In this document: one piece after another, positions 1 to 12,006 of the stretch
Position numbering within the stretch: the stretch's first letter is position 1
How the letters are laid out: every line of letters begins with the position of its first letter
Assembly: GCF_036898095.1 (NCBI RefSeq)
Contig: NC_090767.1
Span: forward strand, 32,205,172 to 32,269,171
DNA length: 64,000 nucleotides
Source of the DNA: Palaemon carinicauda
Lineage: Eukaryota; Arthropoda; Malacostraca; Decapoda; Palaemonidae
Reading direction: 5' to 3'
Program-made: the position numbers and the translations under genes
The notes under the pieces: model-generated
Told to the model about the DNA's origin: nothing
The model's database searches: none
What the model saw: the letters and a program-made list of their open reading frames with translations, nothing else

Positions 1-4
1 CTGG

Positions 5-2310
5 GTGAATCCACGATGGAACCCATTAGGTAACTTCAAAGACTACCTCGAAAGCCAAGGGGTCAACATCAATAAATTCAAGAAGAAACTTGGGAAGGAT
101 CAATGGGATAAATTCATGAATCCTTTATCACACGACACATGGGACATAACTCTGATTTATGTGCTTCTTCAGTTTTCTAAATGTTTAGCTGGAGAAAATG
201 ATGAAAAATGGCACAAACAAAATGGTTCCGACCCAGAAATGTCACTAACATTCTTAAAGAATCTTAGGAATGAGACAGCCCACAATCTGAAAATAGACAG
301 AGGAAGATGTTCTGTCCTAATAAATATAGTATATGAACTTACAATGAAAATTCAAGAGGGCTTAAAACTTGTCATGCTCTGGGATGGGGTAAACCCTGAG
401 GATAAAGATGAAATCGAAAGAGAAATTGTCAGAGTTTTTGATGATACCCGAAGGAAGATCGATGAGATAGGAAAAGGAGGTATAGGAGCCGAGGTCTTTG
501 ATGAATATCAAAGGGAAATTAACTTCACAAAAAAGATGAAGTTATTGGAAGACGGAGGCTTCCCTTGTTTGAAGGAACATCTTGAAAAATTGAAAAGCAT
601 TAATCCTCTCAACCTGATAACAGGAACCTCTTCTAACCCCAACATACCAGTAGAGAAGATTTACACAGAAATGAAGCTAGAAGGGGAAAGTGGCCCCTGT
701 AGTGTTCCTATAGAGGACATACTGACTCACGTACCTCATTATGATCACAGTCGACTCTTACTGATCAAGGGAATGGCAGGTATGGGGAAAACCACACTGG
801 TCAAGAAGATCAATTCTGACTGGCTCAGTAAGAAGGATGACATCAAAGGCCTTAATGACTTTGCCATACTTTTGTATGTACAATGCAGGGATTCCATTGA
901 ATCTTTTAAAGACTTGTTAGTGGCGTTTTTTGGAGACGTTCACCAGAAATTCCAAGATAATGAAATTATTGATGTGTGTTTGGCTCACAAGTGTCTACTC
1001 ATCATTGATGGGTACGATGAAATGAATGATAAATCATCAAAATTATTCCTAGAAGTTTTGACATTGAAGAAAACCCGCAAAATTAGTGTTATTGTGACAA
1101 CCAGACCTGAATTTGAGGAGAGATTCAACAATCAAGTGAAATCTGATTACATAACTGTGTCTACAATTAGTCTTGAGGGAATTCCAAAGGAGAAGAGAGA
1201 AAAGTTTGTATGCAAGTATTATGCAGTATTGGGGTCAGCCAATTCTCCTTTGCAATCATTAGATGAACTGTTACAGTATCTGAGGAAAACAATGCACACT
1301 ATGCATGAGGTGTGGGGACTACCCTTAAATCTCGCTCTTGTAACAGTTCTGTGGATGATTAAACCAGAGGTTATAAGCAACATCACCACTGAAGCTGAGC
1401 TCTACTGGCAATTTTACCTTTTGTCTTGCTCAAAATTAAAGGAGCGTCTGGGGAAAAACCTCGACACAGCTCATTTCTCACCAAGTAAATTGCTATATAA
1501 AATTCAGGAGTTTATTGAAAAACTATGTCATGAATCATTCAGAGCATTACAAAAAGATGAAATCAATATTCCACAATCCACCATCAATAATTTGTCTGCC
1601 TTTTGTCATAGTTTGGGATTGCCAGCCGAAGAGGTAACTGGGGCCTTCCTGAAGAAAGTGACCACTTCCCAGGGCTCCTTTCATTACAGTTTCCCTCATA
1701 AAGGGATGATGGAATTCATGGCAGCTCTGTCTTTCCCTATGAAATTGACAAACCAATGCTGGGGCCAATCTGTAAACACAGCCACACCTACAAAGATCTT
1801 TGAAATGCTTCTTGGAGGGAGTCTACCTGAAAACCTTCACAAATATCAAAATATGCTGATACAGATGATCAGCCTATTGCATATGGGTGACGAGGACGAG
1901 ATGAAGGTGTCAGAAGATGCCAAGATTGAGGCACTGGAACTCCTAGTAAGGTCGGGAGTGAACGACAAACGCTCTGTGCTAAGAGTCTTGAAGAATATCA
2001 AATGTGATCATTCTTCTGCAAGATGGATAGCACAGAGGTTCAAGTTGTTTGATAAGGGCATCTTTATTGCAGATTATACAATTGATGCGTACATTGCCCT
2101 CCTTAGAGCCACAGATCCCCCTCTCCCAAACAGAGAGAGACTTGATATCCCAATAGAACTCAATGATACTGATGGGTTAGTTGAACTACAAAGGCAACTT
2201 TGCCGGCATCTCATCAACCCATCAAGGATAGAACTAAGGAACCATTACTACAGAGATTCAGAGCCGACCGTAGAAGAGAGAGAGTCAATCAAGAATCTAC
2301 TCACCAATGA
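5..2310 (+). CDS. HEPN-NACHT NLR-like protein, exon 1 (5' end outside window)
   Basis: Seen: an open frame of 768 codons, still open at the window edge. The first in-window start-like codon is only a GTG, so the true start is probably upstream. Residues about 30-125 resemble the HEPN region of DZIP3-like proteins, with an R-x4-H motif (R88, H93). A NACHT ATPase follows: Walker A GMAGMGKTT at 256-264, Walker B LLIIDGYDEM ending near 340, and a sensor-like VTTRPE near 364-369. FPHKGMMEFMAA (563-574) fits the helical tail of NLR proteins. Known: NACHT proteins are STAND ATPases that oligomerise on sensing ligand, often in innate immunity; HEPN domains are often RNases or interaction modules. Inferred: a cytoplasmic sensor. 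The exon ends at GA|GTAAGT (donor 2311); reading on would hit TAA immediately. No LRR is recognised in this exon. Confidence 0.85.
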
Positions 2311-2445
2311 GTAAGTTATTATTATTTGACAGTTATTTTGAACATTATAAAGATACATATAATAATCAAATATCTCTATAACAATACACTGGTACATGCT
2401 CATACATACAAACATATGCACATGCACACACATATAGGCCTACTA

Positions 2446-2447
<2 letters not shown>

Positions 2448-2492
<45 letters not shown>
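2448..2492. repeat. (GA)n microsatellite in intron 1
   Basis: Uninterrupted GA dinucleotides between exons 1 and 2 of the NLR-like gene. Confidence 0.97.
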
Positions 2493-2495
<3 letters not shown>

Positions 2496-2702
2496 CTCAT
2501 AACCTTTAGTATAACAATCAACTTGAGTCTTGTAAACAATATATTTTATATTGTCAGTATCATCATTATCATCATTGTCACAATTAAACTCATAATAAGT
2601 CGGCTAAACATCAAAAAGTTCCGATTTTACTTTCTCATTTTTCGGTAATATTAATTTCCATATTTTACGAAATTACTCTTTTTCACTTTTTGTTTTCTTT
2701 GC

Positions 2703-2756
2703 CATCATCATCATCATCATCATTATCATCATCATAATCATCATCATCATCATCAA
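2703..2756. repeat. (ATC)n microsatellite in intron 1
   Basis: Imperfect CAT/ATC trinucleotide run about 70 bases upstream of the exon 2 acceptor. Confidence 0.9.
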
Positions 2757-2825
2757 CTTGATAATAAAATTCCCAATCAAATCCAATAACTATTTCTTTC
2801 TTTTCTTTTCTTCTCTTTGGAACAG

Positions 2826-2968
2826 TTGTGAGATTTACTGGGGCATCTGGGACCCAACGTTCCAAATCCCTACAAATATTGGAAGACTCGAAGTCAGGTT
2901 TAAGGACCATCCCAGCCTCGACGCCTTCTGTCAATCTTTGGAAAAGACAAAACAGATTAAAATTTTAG
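2826..2968 (+). CDS. HEPN-NACHT NLR-like protein, exon 2
   Basis: The acceptor is ...TTTGGAACAG at 2825 and the donor is TTTTAG|GTAAGT at 2969. Exon 1 ends with two bases of a codon; adding the first base here gives GAT (Asp) and an open frame of 47 codons ending with one leftover base. The peptide (CEIYWGIWDPTF near its start, then RLEVRF and LDAFCQSLE) looks like one strand-helix unit of the kind that recurs in exons 3 and 4. No named domain is recognised. Inferred from splice signals and phase only; no transcript is available. Confidence 0.65.
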
Positions 2969-3690
2969 GTAAGTAATAATAATATTATTTTCTCTGTTCC
3001 TTTCCTCCGAGGGACATTACAATACCTGGCCTCCTTTCCCTCATCCTCATCCTGTCATTCAGTCTGTTAATATCGTTGTTATCATTATCAATATCATTGT
3101 TAACATCATTATTATCATCATTATTACTCTATAGATGTAGAACATTATATTCAGAGGTCTCAATCAGGTTTTATTTTCACAAAAAAGGAAAATATTGTTT
3201 TCATCCGATTGGAATTTGATATAAAAGCTTTCAATGTTTAGTTTTAACTTCTTTCCTTCCTTATATTAAAAGGAAATGTCTCATTTCTATGGCGTTGATT
3301 TAATTAATAATGATAGAAATGAATCAAAATGATCATGATTGTAATGAATAGGAAACTGATATCGGCACCAGTCATAGTCAAACGCGTCGCCTCCTGACTC
3401 CGCCTCCTTCCTGCGCTGATTGGTTCTCTGCAAGGATGTGGGCGGAGTTATCCGAACGGGAGAACCAATCAGCAAAAGGAAAGTGAAAAAGTATCGGGCA
3501 ATGAAATTATGTCAAATAAATGAAGCTGAGTTGTTATTGGCTGAAGTGATTTAGATAATTCATAATGTGAGAGTTTCATGAGGAGACTGATGACATTACT
3601 GGTGCGAGCGGCTACAATGGTCGCTTGCACACACACACACACATTGACTCCCACACATTAGTTATTTTGCCTCTAAATTCGTTGTTGCAG

Positions 3691-3720
3691 ATATTATTAT
3701 TATTATTATTATTATTATTA

Positions 3721-3770
<50 letters not shown>
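3691..3770. repeat. (ATT)n microsatellite in intron 2
   Basis: About 27 ATT units with one ATC interruption, between exons 2 and 3. Confidence 0.95.
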
Positions 3771-3771
<1 letters not shown>

Positions 3772-3883
3772 CCATTTTACATTTTCCTTTAGAATCTCAA
3801 GAAAGAAACACATAGAAAATGTTCAGTTTTGATTATCATTTTATTCAACCTTCTTCTTCTTCTTCTTCTTCTTTCTCTTTCAG

Positions 3884-4043
3884 AGATTCTCTTCAGTGTC
3901 AACGACGTCAGCAGCGTCAGTCGCCCCATCCCTTTCTTGGAGAAGGATCCAGATGTCTCTGTCCATGTCAGGGACGTCAAGGAAGAAGACATCGAGAAGG
4001 TTGGGGACATCCTTCGGACATTGCAACCACAGGATGCAAGGAG
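3884..4043 (+). CDS. HEPN-NACHT NLR-like protein, exon 3
   Basis: The acceptor CAG (3881-3883) follows a strong polypyrimidine tract made of TTC repeats, and the donor is AAGGAG|GTGAGG at 4044. The leftover G of exon 2 joins AG to give GAG, and the frame is open through the exon, ending with two leftover bases. The encoded segment (DVSVHVRDV, then EKVGDILRTLQ) again has a beta-strand plus helix look similar to exon 2. Phase agreement on both sides supports a real exon. The function of this C-terminal region is unknown. Confidence 0.65.
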
Positions 4044-4063
4044 GTGAGGAGACATCATTCCTT

Positions 4064-4064
<1 letters not shown>

Positions 4065-4132
<68 letters not shown>

Positions 4133-4134
4133 AG
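4065..4134. repeat. (GA)n microsatellite in intron 3
   Basis: GA run with one GG interruption, starting 22 bases after the exon 3 donor. Confidence 0.95.
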
Positions 4135-4210
4135 TATTATTATTATATCATATTATTATATTATTCATTATTGAGTTTACCTAATACTCTAGGAAAATAG
4201 GCCTATGTCC

Positions 4211-4296
4211 TGTGTGTGTGTGTGTGTGTGACTCTGTGTGTGTGTGTGTGTATGTGTGTGTGTGTGACTCTGTGTGTGTGTGTGTGTGTGTGTGTG
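4211..4296. repeat. (GT)n microsatellite in intron 3
   Basis: GT run with two ACTC interruptions and one TATG. Weaker GT and CT tracts follow at about 4433-4490. Confidence 0.95.
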
Positions 4297-4632
4297 AAAG
4301 GGTACTCTTAGTAGGCCGACAATGTACGTGGAAATCTCATATAATAGAATGCATCGAGGGAAGTTGGAATTCCTCGTTGCTCTCTTTTTTATTCTATTAT
4401 TAGGAACACACACACACTCCCTCAGTCACCCTCCCTCTCTCTCTCTCTCTCCATTGGTATTCGTGTGTGTGTGCGTGTGTGCGTGTATGTGTCTGAATGC
4501 ACATGTCCATCTTAACGAAACAAGATAACAATAAAAGCATAAAATAATGAATAAATGTGGATGACATCATTTCCTTTCTTCTTTTCATTTCATTTCATCC
4601 CATTTTCTTAATTTCCTTCTTCTTCCCAACAG

Positions 4633-4842
4633 ATCGTTCTGGGGAATCCGGTTTCCTCTGTGTTCCCTGGGGAGGACGAGGAGCCCTGAGGTCATCCTCA
4701 GACTCCTCGCCTCCTTGAAGGGAGTCAGGGTGAGATTCAGCATCCTGTTCCCACCAGAAGAACGACCAGATGACGAAGCCTTAGAAGAAGAGATGGATCT
4801 TAAGGCAAAGGAATCCACCGGATGTGAAGATGGTGTTAAATG
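4633..4842 (+). CDS. HEPN-NACHT NLR-like protein, exon 4
   Basis: The acceptor is TTCTTCCCAACAG at 4632 and the donor is AAATG|GTGAGT at 4843. In the phase inherited from exon 3 the whole exon is open: a third strand-helix-like unit (FWGIRFPL, EVILRLLASLKGVRVRFSI) followed by an acidic tail (PEERPDDEALEEEMDLKAKE). If the donor is not used, a TGA follows two bases later, so intron retention would change only the last few residues. This is the C-terminal region of the protein; no family is recognised. Confidence 0.65.
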
Positions 4843-4895
4843 GTGAGTTTGCTTCTTCTTTTTATACTTCTTCTTCTTCTTCATAGGTGTTGTAC

Positions 4896-4897
<2 letters not shown>

Positions 4898-4965
<68 letters not shown>
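4898..4965. repeat. (CT)n microsatellite in intron 4
   Basis: Uninterrupted CT dinucleotides 55 bases after the exon 4 donor. Confidence 0.97.
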
Positions 4966-4969
<4 letters not shown>

Positions 4970-5099
4970 AAGTTCCAAACCTTTCAGTAGGTGATGAACC
5001 AGGATAAATAAACTGTATTCACTATAGGCCTAGTTTCAAAATTTGTTTCTTTAAGATTTGGCTTTTGCTTTTTTATTATTAGTTATTATTTTTAAGAAG

Positions 5100-5299
<200 letters not shown>

Positions 5300-5562
5300 T
5301 TATGTATAGCAATTTCCACTGTATTATTGTATCCATTTAAATTATCAGTATTTCATGTTCCCTTCAATTATCTCCTCATTGCCTTTAACTCTCATCCTAT
5401 TCTTCTTCTGCCTTTCCTTTATTATAATTATTACTTATTTCAATAATGAATAGAATAATAGAATAATCATCGCCTATGTTTTATTATCATCAGCTTTTGT
5501 GTTTATTCAAAGCATTTATCCAGTGTCTTTTTCTCAATGGTGTTGTCTTCTTTGCTTGTCAG

Positions 5563-5581
5563 GTCACCTTTACTTTGGTAA
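5563..5581 (+). CDS. HEPN-NACHT NLR-like protein, last coding exon
   Basis: The acceptor TTGCTTGTCAG ends at 5562. Two bases carried from exon 4 plus G give Trp, then five codons (SPLLW) and TAA at 5579-5581. The chain 5-2310, 2826-2968, 3884-4043, 4633-4842, 5563-5581 is a multiple of three, giving 945 residues from position 5. The exon is very short, so it is less certain than the others; retention of the previous intron gives nearly the same C terminus. Confidence 0.5.
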
Positions 5582-5593
5582 AAATCGCTGGGG

Positions 5594-5640
5594 AAGAAGA
5601 AGAAGAAGAAGAAGAAGAAGGAGAAGGAGAAGAAGAAGAC
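5594..5640. repeat. (GAA)n microsatellite in the presumed 3' UTR
   Basis: An AAG/GAA trinucleotide run starting about a dozen bases after the predicted stop at 5581. If the gene model is right, it lies in the mRNA. Confidence 0.9.
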
Positions 5641-5882
5641 GTTCATCAGAGTTAATTCTTCAACTACAGATGCTTTTTATCTCACTCTAAATTCAAATCA
5701 CCAAATTTTAATTCGTTATAAAAATTTGTCCCTAAACGGTCAAAATAGTGTTACAATACCAATAAGGGATTCATGGTAATCTACCTTTCTATAATGATTA
5801 GATTATAAAATTCACTTTCAGATTATAAAGGTCATTTCTGTAAAGGATTCTGATATGTGACATTGAAAAGAGGTGAAGTAAA

Positions 5883-6590
5883 TTGTGTTGTCCAGGGAAC
5901 ATGGTAAGGAGAAGATTTGCCTTCTGCCGCCAAGATATAAAAAAACTCCCGTTTCAAACCTACTGCTATAACTTGTACGGCTGCTCGCTATGGGCAAACT
6001 ATACGCGTGAATCGATGAGACGTATCACAGTCATTCACAATGATATCCTAAGATGCCTCACTAATACCCCGAGGCACCATTCAGCTCCAGTGATGTTTGT
6101 TGAAAATAGACTGAAAAACCGTCATTCGACACTCTATAGTAAGTCTCACCTCCCGCCTACGTTCTAGTGAAAATCCCCTAATTTAAAATGTGCTTGCAAG
6201 TGCTGCGAGAATAAAATCCAAAATGTGGGAAACCTGGAGTAGGGAAGCGTCAGTGCAATGAATTGTATTTACTAATCTCTGTTGTTGTGGCTCTGCAAAA
6301 TCTTCATCACTAAATAACATTGGAATAATATCCAGTAATGGTATGATAACATGTTTTATTATATTTTGTCTTTGCTGTCTGGAAGTCCTGCTGTTATCAT
6401 CATTATTATTAAGCAATAATGCTATTATGATTTTATTACCCAGACCTTAGAACTCTGGGATCAACCTGCTAATTGATGTTTGTACTGTATCACCGATAAT
6501 ATTGCATGTCTTATCTTTCTTACAGATGTCATAATGTAAGATCACTGTACCTCTATTGTAATTCTGTACTTGGCTTTTGCTGATATAAAG

Positions 6591-6624
<34 letters not shown>
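5883..6624 (+). mobile_element. 5'-truncated LINE tail with RT C-terminal remnant
   Basis: The frame at about 5898-6130 encodes a segment of the type found at the C terminus of invertebrate LINE reverse transcriptases (FQTYCYNLYGCSLWANY, then IHNDILRCLTNTPRHHSA, then MFVENRL). After a frame break the frame seems to resume near 6189-6260. The insertion ends in a (ATT)n tail at 6591-6624, directly preceded by TGATATAAAG, which is a typical 3' end for such elements. No RT catalytic motifs remain, so it is a dead copy lying downstream of the NLR-like gene. Confidence 0.7.
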
Positions 6625-6625
<1 letters not shown>

Positions 6626-6638
6626 ATCGGATAGACTT

Positions 6639-6640
<2 letters not shown>

Positions 6641-6669
<29 letters not shown>
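6641..6669. repeat. (GT)n microsatellite
   Basis: Short GT run just after the LINE tail. Confidence 0.95.
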
Positions 6670-6670
<1 letters not shown>

Positions 6671-6858
6671 ATTCGCACAATGATTGGTATACTAATCAAA
6701 AGCAGTTGCCATGTACTGTCAGACAGCAATTGCCAATTTACCTAAATGTAACATAATTAAGATTTGGTCATTATGATTGTTATCACCATGTATGAATTAA
6801 TATTGAAATATTATTCAGTAGGTTATGTGTATGTTAATATTCATATGAATTCTTCACG

Positions 6859-6988
<130 letters not shown>

Positions 6989-7551
6989 GGGGAGGGGGAG
7001 TGTGTTTGTGTTTGTTTAATCATGTCTCAGACATCTACTTGATAATAACAAATGTTGGGGAAAGTTCAACGTCTTTTCATAAAAACCTATTTTTTGGAAA
7101 CTTTTATTATTAAGTTTATTGTTATATTCATTCTCCTATTTGTTCTTTTCACTTATATCTATTCTCAGAACTTTGCTTTTGTTTAATCATTTCAATGAAA
7201 TATTTTTTAGTTTTTGAAGTGACAAAATAGTGCATGACTTATATCTTGTCATATTCTTAGAAAAATCCTGCAAGACTTGAATGTACTAAGCTTCACTCTA
7301 AAAATTGTCTAACATCTATTCATGACAATCAAGTCTTGCTGGTGATAGTAGAGGCGATGGTGGGTAATAAGTAACAGTGGAAATCATCATAAATAAATCT
7401 CTGAATGAAACAAATGTTGTTTTTATCACCTTTAACGTTTTATTTTTCAATATTAGCCCATATAGATAACATCTTATGATATGTCCCTAATCTTCCCTCA
7501 AAGCTCTGGACGGAATCTGTTTAAGTCTGTAAAGCATCAGCTCTCCAGAGA

Positions 7552-7557
<6 letters not shown>

Positions 7558-7627
<70 letters not shown>
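7558..7627. repeat. (CT)n microsatellite
   Basis: Uninterrupted CT run. A minus-strand ORF of Glu-Arg repeats over it is spurious. Confidence 0.97.
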
Positions 7628-7628
<1 letters not shown>

Positions 7629-8000
7629 AGGTAAATGAAGACATAATTCTTACATAAGTCCTCCAAAGGACTCATATCATGCAACAGAAAAGAAAAGAGA
7701 AAAAGGGATCTTAAAACTTTTCAGACAGGTGAGTTCTTTGTGAAATCTCTTGTTCTGTATTTGATTACTTTGAACATTAAAGTAAACTTATCAGAAAGTA
7801 TAAATTTTTCTGTGAACTTACATGTTAAAATGGACTAGTTTTGCTTTTAAGGAATCATATCATCATAGGTAATCAATTTAGTTTTGCAATTAAAAATCAA
7901 AGTAAAGGATTATGACACTAAGCCTTTTATTGCAGAGAGTTGATCTTTTGTAAAACGCTTGAACTCTGTAATGGCCTATTGATACTATTTCCTATTGCAG

Positions 8001-8211
8001 ATCAGATGAACTGAAAGAGCAGAAGACTGACTGACTGACTGACTGACTGACTGACTGTTGCACAGGGATAGAGTTCCTCGTCATCTGTTGGACCTAAGAG
8101 AAGCTGACATGCTAGGCCAGCGTCCGTCAGACCCATGAAGTGAAATTCTTATCAGAAAATGAAGGAAGGCAGAACTGAAGCTGTCACTGGAGAAGAGAAT
8201 AATAAAATGAG
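8001..8211 (+). other. Exon-like non-coding segment, tandem copy 1
   Basis: Bounded by a good acceptor (CCTATTGCAG, ends 8000) and a donor (ATGAG|GTATGA at 8212). All three forward frames contain early stops, so it would be untranslated sequence. The same segment with equivalent boundaries occurs at 9667-9870. It contains an ACTG microsatellite at 8025-8056. A host non-coding exon or lncRNA exon is one explanation; there is no expression evidence. Confidence 0.35.
8025..8056. repeat. (ACTG)n microsatellite
   Basis: Eight tandem GACT units. It is matched by a longer run at the same place in the duplicated unit (9695-9735). Confidence 0.95.
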
Positions 8212-9666
8212 GTATGATTTTCAGGGTAAGAATTTTTTGTTTTTGTTCTTAATGAATTGTGTGAAATGGGTATGATAAGGAGTTACTTCTTTTAATCAAT
8301 TCAATGGAAATGTAAGATTTGTAGTTACTGCTCCTAATTAAAGGAATAGAAAGGGTAATATTTTAAGTTACTTTTTTTTAATAAATTAAATGAAAAGTAA
8401 CGTTAACATTAATTTTCATTATTCATGTTGAATATAAATTTTTAGATAATTTATACAATTAGACTTATTATCGAATATTTTCATGTGTTCACACAATGAA
8501 ATATAAATGTTGACTTTATAAAAGGTAACGATTTCTTCTATATCAACATGAAACAAACAAAGGTAGATTAAGTCAGATGTGTCTCTCTTATTTTCATGCA
8601 GACAGAAAGACCGAAGGAATAGGAGGGAGGAACACAGGAGTAATTATCAGTAAGTGTAGCTTGAGGTTTTCTTTTTCTCTGCTGTCTTCAAGTTGATTAG
8701 TTTTCTCAAATAGAAGAGAAAATGTTTTTCTGGTGTTTCAGGCAATCTACTATTATTTTTAGATAATAATTGTAAAAGGTACCTACTTATAATGGTTTTA
8801 AGGCATTGCATTTATTTCACCAATTCATCATTGACCATTAAGTAAGAGGCATTTGATAATTCTGTTTTTCAAAATAACTATTTTTTTGTACGTTTATTGT
8901 ATGTTTGCAGGGAAATGATTAAGTAACGAGCTTCTTTTTGGGAGTTCCTCCCTCTTCTCTAATGGTGCTTTCATCAGCGCTATAGAGAAATGTCATTCGG
9001 ACATCTCCCTGCACTCAGCGAGTCCTTCCTTGCAAAGACCTGAGCTACACCTTGACTAGAGTGTCAGAGTCCAGGATCGACAAGGGAAGCTCCCAACTAC
9101 GGCTGGTGGAACGAGGTGCTTGACATACTCTGTCTAAAAGTGGCTCTCCTCACCTCAGGTTTTTATTTTGGAGGTTGGGCACACCGAGTCCAGTCAACAC
9201 CTGAGCGAAAGTAAAGAGTCTCCCATAAGGAATTGTAGCCAATTTCTGAATTGAGGAATCAGAATCTGACCTCAGGGAGCAGCCCCAAGACAGGTCTTCA
9301 AAGCTTATCTTGGATTAATGGTGGTAATTACCAGACTCAGTCATTCCTTATCTGTGACCTTCTCTAAAGTAGTCTTCTTCCTCTTCTTTGTATAGACACT
9401 CTTTTCTACAACTCCTTTATTTGACTCATTATTTTTATCAGACAATTTGGTCAAAACTGAATTATATATATCAGAAGTATATAATTTTCCGTGAATTTAT
9501 ATCATCCATTTTATAATATATAATACTGAATAGATCTGAGCTGCTACTACGTATTCTTATTAATTCAGTTGATCCATTTTGTGAAGATATATCACATGAT
9601 TTTTATTGCAGACATTCTATCTATTGTATAGCACTCAAACTTTGTAATGCTATTTTCTTTTGACAG

Positions 9667-9870
9667 ATCAGATGAACTGGTAGAACTGAACATTGACTGA
9701 CTGACTGACTGACTGACTGACTGACTGACTGACTGGTGCACAGGGATATTGACCACTGTCATCTATTGAACACAAGAGAAACTGATATGTTATACCAGCG
9801 TCAGTCAGACCCATTGAGTCAACTTCTGATGAGAGAAGGAACACAGAACTAAAGCCGACAAAAAGATGAG
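9667..9870 (+). other. Exon-like non-coding segment, tandem copy 2
   Basis: Acceptor TTTTGACAG ends at 9666 and donor GATGAG|GTAAGA is at 9871. It is homologous to 8001-8211 throughout, with the same boundaries despite clear divergence. No coding frame. Confidence 0.35.
9695..9735. repeat. (ACTG)n microsatellite
   Basis: About ten tandem GACT units inside the second exon-like copy. Confidence 0.95.
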
Positions 9871-10893
9871 GTAAGATTTTCAGGAAAAAAAACTACTCAA
9901 AATGAATTGAAGGGAAAAAAAATAATACCTGAAATTATTGTTCCTAATTAATTATATGGAAAGAGTAAAATTACCTTCCGTTCGGTAACTCTTGCACATT
10001 TTTTTATATTGTCATTTTTATTGATACAATCATTGTTATGATTACTATTTTTTATGATGAATAAATATTTCTTTGATAATTTACTAAAGTAGACCTATAT
10101 CACAACCTTTTTATATTACAGCACTTTCTTATATTTAGCTTAGGGATTTCAAACATTCAACACCAGTCTTTCGAAAATAACTGTAAAATTACCTCTTTTA
10201 AGTAATTTCATCATATGAATATCACTTAGCTCATTTGTCTTCGGGCATTAAGCAAGATGGATTAAACATATTTTTTTTTTTTCACAAAGATTAATTCTAT
10301 GTTTATTGCATGTTTTCAGGAGAGTTTTTTCGTTGATCTTCCAATGACACTTACATCAGCCCTTTGGTGAGATGTCATTCTTATATGACTTCTTTTCTCG
10401 TTTTCTATTTAGGAGTCTGAGCAGTCCGCATCCTGCCAGTACTTACGCCGGAGTAGAGAAATTTTAAGGCATTTTTGACCTATTGTTCCTATGGTCTGCA
10501 AAACTGTGTATGGCTGGATGGGCCAGGCAATATACCTAAACAAGAGACATTATCTGCATTCTTGAAATAGAGTCTGACCTCAGGGAAAAGCAGGTCATCT
10601 CTCAAGTGTTGATTCCTTCACTTCTCGTCTCGGATCGATGTCGGTGAGTACCAGAAACAGCCACGAATTATAAAACTTGGAATGAAGGAGCCATTTGATT
10701 CCGGATTGTCCTTTTAAATATAAATTTGTTAATATTATTGAAATAAATATGAAATGTTTCCTTTTGAACATTGTTCTATCATAAATGTAGTGTGTAAACA
10801 GAAAGATACGATCCATTTTGATGATCCGTTCTTTCAATTGCTATTTTACATACTTCATGAGAAATTTTTAATATCAGCTTCATTTAATTGCAG

Positions 10894-11053
10894 ATTCACA
10901 TAATCAAAGTAGTCTAGTCTCCTTGAGAAGCAAGACGAGGACATCTTCATCCCAGCAAATCATCTGGAATCCACTTAGGTGATTAGAGCCTCTTGATTGA
11001 TCAGAACTGAAAAGAACTCACTACTCTATCTCCTGTTTAATCACAATCTTCAG
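10894..11053 (+). other. Exon-like non-coding segment, unit B copy 1
   Basis: Acceptor TTTAATTGCAG ends at 10893 and donor CTTCAG|GTGAGT is at 11054. An internal ACTTAG|GTGATT at 10979 is an alternative donor. Stops occur in all frames. Homologous to 12007-12136 with a matching acceptor and donor. Confidence 0.35.
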
Positions 11054-11390
11054 GTGAGTACCATTAGAGCTTTGCTTTTGATCAGCACACAAGTGAAACA
11101 ACCTTACTTATGGATTAAGGGTAAATGTAATAGATTTAAGGGAAGCGAAAAGATAATCATATAATTGCAAGGAAGTATAATGAAAACAAAATACTCTTTA
11201 TTTCATTACTAGCAAACTCACACTTTCCATAATAAAATGAGTTAATGTGTAAAGCTATAAAGGCGACCTTCCTATCTGCAAATTTGCTACTGTACAGAAA
11301 TGATTACTCTCAACATTATCTTATAGCAATATCTTTAGCAAGAAACTTTTTTACCATGGCTGACATGAAAATTGTGAATTAATCTTTTAG

Positions 11391-11470
11391 TTTCTCTTAC
11401 CAAAGTGGAAGATGAAATTAATGAAGCCCTGAATCATATCCCTCATGATAATGGTGACCCAAAGGACATG
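11391..11470 (+). CDS. Short conserved coding-like exon, copy 1
   Basis: An 80-base segment between TCTTTTAG and a donor (ACATG|GTGAGC). It is open in one frame (phase 1 in, phase 0 out), encoding 26 residues that include VEDEINEALNHIPHDNGD. The same segment occurs at 12535 and 25938. The protein family is not recognised and no start codon is visible, so it would be an internal exon or a remnant. In this copy the downstream partner exon is degraded. Confidence 0.3.
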
Positions 11471-12006
11471 GTGAGCCGTGAACTTGAATACTTGACTCTA
11501 TTTTTAGAATTTTATCACTTATTTCCAGGAAAAAAGAACATGCATTTTGGTACAGAACCAGCACATCAGTGTACATTTCACCCCTTTCTCCAGTCTGCTT
11601 TTCTGTCCACCTGTACGTGCACAATCTCAACGACAGGTCTTCAGGTCTTCTCCCATTATGTATCATTCCACATGCTCTTCTCAGGAATTTCACTTCCACT
11701 ACTCATATTATTTTCTGTTCGTCTCCACATCCAGTCCATTCTGTAGAGCTGTGCACTCCTGTTGTCATGGTTAACCTATTTCCTAAACATCTCTTATAAC
11801 CCATATAAACACTTTCCTAAAATCTGTAATAGCTTTTGATTTCTTCTCAAAGAGAAAATCAACCTTTTCGTCCGAACATCCTATTTTTTTTTTTCCCAAG
11901 TGAGAAAAGTCCACTATTGATTTGGTTATTCTTAAAATTCATTAGAGATTTATGAATTTATTATACTTCATGAGAAGTTTTTGATATCAGCTTCATTTAA
12001 TTGCAG

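Larger units (their letters stand above)
7976..10849 (+). repeat. Diverged tandem duplication, unit about 1.66 kb (copy 1 about 7976-9640, copy 2 about 9640-10849)
   Basis: Matching landmarks recur about 1,664 bases apart. The stretch starting ATCAGATGAACTG is at 8001 and 9667, an ACTG repeat follows in both, then matching stretches around CACAGGGATA and CCAGCGTC. Further on, a stretch containing TCTGACCTCAGGGA recurs near 9270 and 10570, and a stretch with TTACCAGA/GTACCAGAA near 9340 and 10650. Copy 2 is shorter. No long open frame is present in either unit, but splice-like boundaries are kept (see the exon-like segments). Confidence 0.7.

Noticed and set aside
1547..1768. Minus-strand ORFs over NLR exon 1
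   Set aside because: Shadow frames of a well-supported plus-strand coding exon.
11418..11699. Minus-strand ORF (EMKFLRRACGMIHDRRRPEDL-type) present in three copies (also 12587, 25990)
   Set aside because: It resembles the C-terminal part of some LINE RTs only loosely, and the three copies are recent duplicates, so openness is weak evidence. It also overlaps the splice-bounded plus-strand exon. Not called.
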